Positions 58,610 to 64,000 of a DNA stretch of 64,000 bases are shown here, piece after piece. Within the stretch, counting starts at the first letter, position 1, and every line of letters begins with the position of its first letter. Source of the DNA: Streptomyces sp. NRRL F-5630 (GTDB lineage: Bacteria > Actinomycetota > Actinomycetes > Streptomycetales > Streptomycetaceae); NCBI RefSeq assembly GCF_000719475.1, contig NZ_JOGO01000002.1, positions 93,521 through 157,520 on the forward strand, written 5' to 3'. The notes beneath the pieces were generated by a model. That model worked only from the letters and a program-made list of their open reading frames with translations, did no database searches and was not told where the DNA came from. Made by a program: the position numbers and the translations under genes.

Positions 58610-58639
58610 TACGTCACCGTAGGTTACGTATCCGTAGGT
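58610..58639. promoter_or_regulatory. Operator with tandem 15-mers between ppc and the desaturase
   Basis: TTACGTCACCGTAGG is followed at once by TTACGTATCCGTAGG. Overlapping them is a near-palindrome TACGTnACC-N3-GGTnACGTA (58610-58630). The site suits a TetR-family dimer and may bind the product of the TetR gene of the desaturase operon. Confidence 0.7.
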
Positions 58640-58870
58640 GCGGAGCTGTGCGTGGCCGCGCCGTGGCGTGGTGCCGCGAGTCTGCCGTCGCTCGGGCGTA
58701 TCTACGTGTACGGGTCTACGGAACGGGACCTTCCCGGCCGCACGGCTTCCCACACGCACGACCTCGTCACACGGTTCACTCCGCGGGTAGACGGGGAGCA
58801 GGGGCCGCGCACCGGCTCCCGGCCCGCGGCCTTCGGGACACACAATCCTCGACACACGCAAGGGGCTCAT

Positions 58871-59854
58871 ATGACCTCGACCGCATCACCCGCCGAGGCG
58901 GGAACGGAAGAGAAGCAACCGGGCGGCGCTCCGGTGGCGACGATGGGGGGTGACCGCAAGGGTTCGGTGGAGCAGTTCGCGCTGCTGGCCTTCATCGTGG
59001 TGCCCTTCGTGGCGGTGGTCGCGGCGGTGCCGCTGGCCTGGGGCTGGGGACTGAGCTGGCTCGACGTGGGCCTCATGGTCTTCTTCTACTTCCTGGGCTG
59101 CCACGGGATCACGATCGGCTTCCACCGCTACTTCACGCACGGTTCGTTCAAGGCGAAGCGGTGGGTGCGGGTGGCGCTGGCGATCGCGGGGTCCATGGCG
59201 GTGGAGGGACCTGTGGTGCGCTGGGTGGCGGATCACCGCAAGCACCACAAGTTCTCCGACGCGGAGGGGGACCCGCACTCGCCGTGGCGGTACGGGGAGA
59301 CACTGCCGGCCCTGATGAAGGGGCTCTGGTGGGCGCACCTGGGGTGGATGTTCGACGAGGAGCAGACGCCGCAGCACAAGTACGCGCCCGATCTGGTGAA
59401 GGACCCGGCGATCCGTCGCGTCTCGCGGCAGTTCGCGCTGTGGACGCTCGTGTCGCTGCTGACGCCGCCGCTGGTCGGGGGGCTGGTGACGTGGTCGTGG
59501 TGGGGCGCGTTCACGGCCTTCTTCTGGGGATCCCTCGTCCGGGTCGCGCTGCTGCACCACGTGACGTGGTCGATCAACTCGATCTGCCACGCGGTGGGCA
59601 AGCGGCCCTTCCGTTCGCGGGACCGTTCGGGGAACGTGTGGTGGCTGGCGGTGCTCTCCTGCGGTGAGTCGTGGCACAACCTGCACCACGCGGACCCGAC
59701 ATCCGCGCGGCACGGCGTCGAGCGGGGGCAGATCGACTCCTCGGCGCGCATCATCCGCTGGATGGAGCTGGCGGGCTGGGTGCACGACGTGCGCTGGCCC
59801 TCCGCGGAGCGCATTCGCTCCCGCCGCAGGGACAAGGCGGCCGAACCGGCATGA
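58871..59854 (+). CDS. Fatty-acid (acyl-CoA/delta-9) desaturase
   Basis: 327 residues, a membrane di-iron enzyme with the three His boxes HRYFTH, HRKHH and HNLHH and four membrane segments around [49 protein letters not shown] and [11 protein letters not shown]. It introduces a double bond in acyl chains for membrane fluidity. A TetR gene follows after 7 nt. The upstream gap of about 230 nt beyond the operator holds no gene. Confidence 0.94.
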   Translation: MTSTASPAEAGTEEKQPGGAPVATMGGDRKGSVEQFALLAFIVVPFVAVVAAVPLAWGWGLSWLDVGLMVFFYFLGCHGITIGFHRYFTHGSFKAKRWVRVALAIAGSMAVEGPVVRWVADHRKHHKFSDAEGDPHSPWRYGETLPALMKGLWWAHLGWMFDEEQTPQHKYAPDLVKDPAIRRVSRQFALWTLVSLLTPPLVGGLVTWSWWGAFTAFFWGSLVRVALLHHVTWSINSICHAVGKRPFRSRDRSGNVWWLAVLSCGESWHNLHHADPTSARHGVERGQIDSSARIIRWMELAGWVHDVRWPSAERIRSRRRDKAAEPA

Positions 59855-59861
59855 TGGCACC

Positions 59862-60575
59862 GTGGCGACGGATGCGGTCTCAGGTGGTTCAGGTGTTCCC
59901 GGCAACAGTGGCTCCGGCAGGGGCGTCTCCGGTACGAGCGCGGAGAAGTCCCGGCGGACGCGCCGTACCCGGATGACGGGTGCGCAGCGCAGGGAACAGC
60001 TGCTCGACATCGGGCGCACGCTGTTCGCCGCGAAGGGGTTCGAGGGAACGTCGGTGGAGGAGATCGCGGCGAAGGCCGGGGTCTCCAAGCCGGTGGTCTA
60101 CGAGCACTTCGGTGGCAAGGAGGGGCTGTACGCGGTCGTGGTGGACCGCGAGATGCGGCAGCTCCTGGACATGGTGACGGGTGCCCTGACGGCGGGGCAC
60201 CCCAGGGAGCTGCTGGAGCAGGCGGCCTTCGCGCTCCTGGACTACATCGAGACGGACACGGACGGCTTCCGCATCCTGGTCCGTGACTCCCCGGTGGCCC
60301 AGTCGACGGGCACTTTCGCCTCGCTGATCAGCGATATCGCGACACAGGTCGAGGACATCCTGGGCAGCGAGTTCAAGAGCCGCGGTTTCGACCAGAAGCT
60401 CGCGCCGCTGTACGCGCAGGCACTGGTGGGGATGGTCGCGCTGACGGGCCAGTGGTGGCTGGACGCCCGCAAGCCGAAGAAGGCGGAGGTCGCCGCCCAC
60501 CTGGTGAACCTGGCCTGGCACGGACTGGACGGCCTGGAACAGAAGCCGAGGCTGATAGGGCATCGGCGGCAGTGA
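59862..60575 (+). CDS. TetR-family regulator in the desaturase operon
   Basis: 237 residues from GTG. A Gly/Ser-rich N-terminal extension of about 35 residues precedes the helix-turn-helix (RREQLLDIGRTLFAAKGFEGTSVEEIAAKAGVSKPVVYEHFGGKEGLY). It is 7 nt from the desaturase stop, so co-transcribed, and probably regulates the operon through the site upstream. A start at MTGAQRREQLL would give the minimal TetR protein. Confidence 0.88.
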   Translation: MATDAVSGGSGVPGNSGSGRGVSGTSAEKSRRTRRTRMTGAQRREQLLDIGRTLFAAKGFEGTSVEEIAAKAGVSKPVVYEHFGGKEGLYAVVVDREMRQLLDMVTGALTAGHPRELLEQAAFALLDYIETDTDGFRILVRDSPVAQSTGTFASLISDIATQVEDILGSEFKSRGFDQKLAPLYAQALVGMVALTGQWWLDARKPKKAEVAAHLVNLAWHGLDGLEQKPRLIGHRRQ

Positions 60576-60770
60576 GGGTCTTCGGGGGGGCGCCGGGGGC
60601 CGGGGGGCGCCGGGAGGCCGGGGAGCCTTGGCCCTGGGGCCTGGGGCCTGGGGCTGGGGCGCGCGGGGCCTGGGCGCGGGGCCCCGGGCCTTGGGGCCTG
60701 GGGCCGGGTGCATTGGACCGAGTGCCTGGAGGCTGAGGGCTTGGGGCGTCAGCTTCAGGGTGTTGATCAC
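60576..60770. repeat. G-rich low-complexity stretch
   Basis: Repeated GGGGCCTGG and GGGGCTGGGG units between about 60620 and 60740, non-coding. It could form G-quadruplex-like structure or simply reflect replication slippage. Confidence 0.5.
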
Positions 60771-60846
60771 TCTTTGTGCTGACGCGCGGGCAAAGCGCCC
60801 GTTACGGTGATCCCAGAGCTCAAGACTCGCGTCCATGGGAGGAACG

Positions 60847-61446
60847 ATGACCGCCGATTCCCCGCAGGACGCTGGTTACCGCTGGCCGGTGCCGCCCCCG
60901 GGTGGGTGGACCGTGGAGGACCTTTTCACGCTGCCTGATCTCCCGCCGCACACCGAGTTGCTCGACGGGAGCCTGATCTTCGTGAGTCCGCAGCGAGACA
61001 CCCACTCCGTGATGATCGACCTGTTGGTCGCGGGACTGCGCGACTCGACACCCCGGCGGTTTCGGGTACGCCGGGAAATGACCGTGATCCTGGACGGGGC
61101 CAACGGGCCCGAGCCGGACGTGACGGTAGTGCGTGCCGACGCCGTCTCCCGGGAGAAGACGCGGTACGCGGCCACGGATGTCGTACTGGCGGTGGAAGTG
61201 ATCTCCCCCGAGTCGCGACTCCGCGATGAACAGTACAAACCCCGCAAGTACGCCGCCTCGGGCATTCCGCACTTCTGGCTCGTCGAGATGCCTCCGGACG
61301 ACACCCACCCCGTGGTGCGCACGTACGAGCTGGATCCCGTGACAGGGGCGTACGCGCTGACCGGCATCCATCACAAACGTCTCCAGGTCTCGGCTCCGTT
61401 CGACATCGATCTCGACATCACCTGGGACGCCGTGGACTCCCTGTGA
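60847..61446 (+). CDS. Uma2-family (DUF820) putative endonuclease
   Basis: 199 residues of the PD-(D/E)xK-like Uma2 fold: HTELLDGSLIFVSPQRDTHS, GPEPDVTVVRADA, VVLAVEVISPESRLRDEQYKPRKYAASGIPHFWLVEM. Candidate catalytic residues are the D of EPDVTV and E-V-x-S of the next strand. These genes are numerous in Streptomyces and cyanobacteria, with unproven function. GGAGG precedes the ATG. Confidence 0.87.
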   Translation: MTADSPQDAGYRWPVPPPGGWTVEDLFTLPDLPPHTELLDGSLIFVSPQRDTHSVMIDLLVAGLRDSTPRRFRVRREMTVILDGANGPEPDVTVVRADAVSREKTRYAATDVVLAVEVISPESRLRDEQYKPRKYAASGIPHFWLVEMPPDDTHPVVRTYELDPVTGAYALTGIHHKRLQVSAPFDIDLDITWDAVDSL

Positions 61447-61636
61447 CCGGCTCAGGGAATCCACCTGTTGCCCGAAGGGGCTCGCGCGGAGAAGCGGCCC
61501 CGGCCGGGGAGACGTCGTCCCGGGTGAGGGGAACCCCCGGTCCGTGGGGCGGATGGCGGAGGTGTCGATGGCGGTGCCGTGAAGGCCGGGCCTTGCGGGG
61601 GGCGGAGCGGAAGCCGGTCTCGTCCCCCTCCCCCCG

Positions 61637-62449
61637 TCAGCCGGCGTGGGCGACGGCGAAGAGGCGGCGGAAGGGGAAGACGGTGCCGTGCGGCCCCGCC
61701 GGGTAGGCGGTGCGGAGGGCGTCGCGGTAGGTGGTGAGGAAGTCGGCGCGGGCCTCGGGGTGGTGGGCGAGGGCGTCGAGGACGGGGCGCAGCCCTGTGC
61801 CCTTGACCCAGTCGAGTATGGGGTCCTCGCCGGTGAGGAGGTGGAGGTAGGTGGTCTCCCAGACATCGGCGGCGAGACCGAGCGCGGTGAGCCGGGCAAG
61901 GTAGTCGGTGGGCCCGGCGACGGGGTCCTCGTGGCGCAGGACGCCGTCGAGGAGCGGGCGGAAGCGGGGCAGCGCGGCGGTCTCGCGCATGAGGACGTGG
62001 CTCGAGGCGCCGAAGTTCCCGGGGACCTGGAAGGCGAGGGTGCCGCCGGGGTGCAGGGCCTCGGCCCAGGCGGGGAGCAGGTCGAGGTGGCCGGGGACCC
62101 ACTGCAGGGCGGCGTTGGAGACGATGAGGTCGTAGCCGCGGTCGGGGCGCCAGTCCTCAAGGTCCGCCTCGGCGAAGTCGAGGGAGCCGCCGCCGTCGAG
62201 GGGCCCGGCGTGCTCGGCACGGGCCCGGTCCAGCATGGCGGCCGAGTTGTCGAGCCCGGTGATGTGGGCGGCGGGCCAGCGGGCGGCGAGCAGCGCGGTG
62301 ACGTTCCCGGCACCGCAGCCGAGGTCCACGACGCGGGGCCGCTCGGTGGCCGGGTCGGGCACGCGGGCGAGCAGTTCGGCGAAGGGCCGGGTGCGGTGGC
62401 CGGCGTGGCGCAGGTACTGGGCGGGGTCCCAGCTGGGGGCGAGGGGCAT
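61637..62449 (-). CDS. tam: Trans-aconitate 2-methyltransferase family protein
   Basis: 270 residues. SAM motif VVDLGCGAGNVTALLAARWP, LDNSAAMLDRARA, IVSNAALQWVPGH and the family N-terminus WDPAQYLRHAGHRTRPFAELLARV. Methylates trans-aconitate, an aconitase inhibitor, at the gamma carboxyl. CAGGAG precedes the ATG. It follows the RidA gene by 23 nt. Confidence 0.9.
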   Translation of the reverse strand: MPLAPSWDPAQYLRHAGHRTRPFAELLARVPDPATERPRVVDLGCGAGNVTALLAARWPAAHITGLDNSAAMLDRARAEHAGPLDGGGSLDFAEADLEDWRPDRGYDLIVSNAALQWVPGHLDLLPAWAEALHPGGTLAFQVPGNFGASSHVLMRETAALPRFRPLLDGVLRHEDPVAGPTDYLARLTALGLAADVWETTYLHLLTGEDPILDWVKGTGLRPVLDALAHHPEARADFLTTYRDALRTAYPAGPHGTVFPFRRLFAVAHAG

Positions 62450-62472
62450 GACGTACTCCTGAGGCGGGCTGG

Positions 62473-62868
62473 TCAGACGGCCGGGACGGCGAGCGCTTCG
62501 ATCTCCACGCGGAAGGCCGGGTGCACGAGGGCGGCGACCTGGACGAGGCTGGAGGCGGGCGGCCGGGCGGGGTCCTGGTGCTCGTCGCGGACCGCGCGCA
62601 GGACGGGCAGGTCGCGGGCGAGGTCGGTGAGGAAGAAGGTGTACTTGACGACGTGCGCGAGGTCGGAGCCGGCCGCTTCGAGTGCGGTGGCGAGGTTCGC
62701 GTAGACCTGCCGGACCTGCGCCTCGGTGTCGTTCTCGCCCACGAGGGCACCCTCGGCGTCGAGGGGGACCTGACCGGAGACCACGACGAGGGGCCCCGGG
62801 ACGGCGACGGCGTGGCTGTAGCCGTTGACGGGCGGGGGGCCCGGGGGACGGACGTGGTGGTGCGGCAC
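62473..62868 (-). CDS. RidA-family protein
   Basis: 131 residues: GYSHAVAVPGPLVVVSGQVPLDAEGALVGENDTEAQVRQVYANLATALEAAG, then VKYTFFLTD and VEIEALAVPAV. Family members hydrolyse reactive enamines/imines, relying on the conserved Arg of VRxExQD-like C-terminal segments. GTG start after GAGGAGG. Divergent from a MarR gene. Confidence 0.9.
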   Translation of the reverse strand: MPHHHVRPPGPPPVNGYSHAVAVPGPLVVVSGQVPLDAEGALVGENDTEAQVRQVYANLATALEAAGSDLAHVVKYTFFLTDLARDLPVLRAVRDEHQDPARPPASSLVQVAALVHPAFRVEIEALAVPAV

Positions 62869-62920
62869 GGCGGGGCCTCCTCGGCGGCGGATCGTGTGCT
62901 GTCATCATGGAGCCGGGTTA

Positions 62921-62936
62921 TCTCGACGTCAAGAGA
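62921..62936. promoter_or_regulatory. MarR-type operator
   Basis: TCTCGACGTCAAGAGA, a 16-bp near-palindrome of the TCTTGAC-type bound by MarR proteins, lies between RidA and MarR genes and would overlap the MarR promoter (-10 TACACT at 62957-62962). Confidence 0.65.
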
Positions 62937-62968
62937 CTTCATGTCGAGCGACCCTCTACACTGAGCGC

Positions 62969-63466
62969 ATGGAGGACGAGGTCGACCGGCTGGTCGCGGC
63001 CTGGCGCCGGGAGCGCCCGGACCTCGACGTGGAGCCGCTGGAGGTGCTCAGCCGCGTCAGCAGGCTGGCGCGTCATCTGGACCGGGCCCGCAGGCTCGCC
63101 TTCGCGGAGCTGCACCTGGAGACGTGGGAGTTCGACGTGCTCACGGCTCTGCGGCGCGCCGGGCAGCCGTACCAGCTCTCACCGGGCCAGTTGCTCACGC
63201 AGACGCTCGTCACCTCGGGCACGATGACGAACCGTATCGACCGCCTCGCGAAGAAGAACCTCGTCGAACGCCTCCCGGACCCGAACGACCGCCGCGGCGT
63301 CCTGGTCCGCCTCACGCCTTCGGGCCGCGAGGTCGCCGACGCCGCCCTCGCGGGGCTCCTCGTCCAGGAACGCGCCCTCCTGTCCGAACTGAGCGGCGCC
63401 CAGCGCCAGGACCTGGCGAACCTCCTCCGCCAGCTCACGGCCCCGTTCGACAACACGCCGAACTGA
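62969..63466 (+). CDS. MarR-family regulator
   Basis: 165 residues. Winged helix core: LETWEFDVLTALRRAGQPYQLSPGQLLTQTLVTSGTMTNRIDRLAKKNLVERLPDPNDRRGVLVRLTPSGREV. TACACT then exactly 6 nt precede the ATG, so the mRNA is probably leaderless. It likely represses itself and the divergent RidA/methyltransferase operon. Confidence 0.92.
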   Translation: MEDEVDRLVAAWRRERPDLDVEPLEVLSRVSRLARHLDRARRLAFAELHLETWEFDVLTALRRAGQPYQLSPGQLLTQTLVTSGTMTNRIDRLAKKNLVERLPDPNDRRGVLVRLTPSGREVADAALAGLLVQERALLSELSGAQRQDLANLLRQLTAPFDNTPN

Positions 63467-63696
63467 TGGGGCTCCGGGGGTGGGGGCCGGGGGGTCCGGG
63501 CGTGGCATCGGCGGTGGCGGTGGTGGGCTGTGGGCGGCGAGCGTGGCGGCCCCAGCCACAGCGGGCGGCGAGTGGCGCGCGGAGACTGTGGCGGGCGGAG
63601 CCGGTAGCGGGCGGCCACGTGGGGCGGAGGTCGGGGCGGGCGGCCGGGCGTGGGGCGTGGCGCGGGACTCGTTGCCGGGGGCCGGCTCCTGGCCGG
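63467..63696. other. GC-rich gap after MarR gene, no gene
   Basis: GGCGGTGG-type low-complexity sequence without a convincing frame. Confidence 0.4.
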
Positions 63697-63746
63697 GAAA
63701 CCCAGAAAACCTCTCACTCGGAAGGGTGAGAGGTTTTCTGGGTTTC
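63697..63746. terminator. 21-bp perfect AT-containing hairpin
   Basis: Arms 63697-63717 and 63726-63746 are perfectly complementary (GAAACCCAGAAAACC...), loop TCGGAAGG. AAAACC/GGTTTT tracts in the stem are unusual for this genome. It could terminate transcription in both directions. Confidence 0.75.
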
Positions 63747-63856
63747 GCGGAGTTATCCACAGATTCGCGGTTCTGGTCGGGAGGGGCGGGGGCGGGGCGG
63801 AAGAATTGATGGCAGCGGGTGGCCCACCTCCCCTTTGGGAGGGCGGGGTCTGTCGC

Positions 63857-63975
63857 GTTGCGGCAGGGGTTGGGGGCCCGTCCGTTGAGGCAGGGGTTGG
63901 CGGCCCCTCCGTTGCGGCAGGAGTTGGCGGCCCGTCCGTTGCCGCAGAGGTTGGGGCCCCTCCGTTGCCCCAGGG
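63857..63975. repeat. 27-bp tandem repeat, four copies plus a partial
   Basis: Units beginning GTTGnGGCAGGGGTTGG start at 63857, 63884, 63911, 63938 and 63964 (partial). On the minus strand the unit would read as a nine-residue T-D/E-GPPTP-type repeat, but no gene is supported there within the window. Confidence 0.75.
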
Positions 63976-64000
63976 CAGTCCTCCGCCCACCCCCAGAGCA

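Noticed and set aside
63753..63761. Replication origin suggested by a DnaA box
   Set aside because: Only one box, and no dnaA, dnaN or AT-rich unwinding region.
63857..63975. CRISPR-like array
   Set aside because: The units are directly adjacent with no unique spacers.
63073..63990. Minus-strand frame covering the tandem repeats, hairpin and the MarR gene
   Set aside because: It overlaps a certain MarR gene antisense and crosses a perfect hairpin; the repeat part alone cannot be assigned as coding inside this window.

Overview
The window is a piece of a Streptomyces chromosome. This rests on very high GC content, strong third-position GC bias, GTG and TTG starts, several apparently leaderless genes, and familiar actinomycete gene neighbourhoods: enolase, DivIC, DUF501 and exopolyphosphatase; Rpf proteins behind a ydaO (c-di-AMP) riboswitch; and glmU, prs, L25, pth, ppc, desaturase and TetR. 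There is no rRNA, CRISPR array, prophage or insertion sequence. One tRNA (Gln, UUG) is present.

Bases 1-13,000. A cyclopropane-fatty-acid synthase-like gene is cut by the window start. It is followed by type II NADH dehydrogenase behind a good Rex operator. An accessory patch then holds an XRE/DUF397 pair, a divergent ATP-binding protein with a small CxxC protein, and a Phd/RelE toxin-antitoxin pair. Core genes resume with ppx, DUF501, divIC and eno, then two secreted Rpf-like cell-wall hydrolases with LysM domains, the first behind the riboswitch.

Bases 12,690-24,000. Cytochrome P450, a secreted GH92 mannosidase behind a LacI-type palindrome, MazG, a SurA-like lipoprotein, a secreted HNH nuclease, a VOC protein and mfd.

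Bases 24,100-43,100 are mostly accessory. They hold an unusual three-part peptide-deformylase protein, a second XRE locus with two DUF397 genes, an oxidoreductase/AraC pair and two DHFR-like reductases, one of which lacks a normal start codon. A FtsX-type ABC exporter follows, then a 180-bp palindromic repeat. Next is a LysR/serine-hydrolase operon divergent from a penicillin-binding protein, which resembles the BlaA-BlaB regulatory pair of Streptomyces cacaoi. The stretch ends with an oxidoreductase/TetR pair, a decayed MerR-type gene and a decayed XRE locus.

Bases 43,100-49,000. A coiled-coil protein is followed by a divergent toxin/immunity-like locus. It holds a WHH-type nuclease fused to a SUKH domain, an YrhB-like/deaminase-like/SUKH-4 fusion, an YwqJ-type deaminase and a SUKH-3 protein. 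This is the most distinctive system in the window.

Bases 49,000-64,000. An orphan histidine kinase and a LAGLIDADG-like protein beside tRNA-Gln, then cell-wall, nucleotide, translation and anaplerotic genes (glmU, prs, L25, pth, ppc). A desaturase/TetR operon, an Uma2-type nuclease, and a methyltransferase/RidA pair divergent from MarR follow. The last 530 bases carry no convincing gene but hold a 21-bp perfect hairpin and 27-bp tandem repeats.

Gene functions are inferred from protein motifs and neighbourhood; no database search was run.
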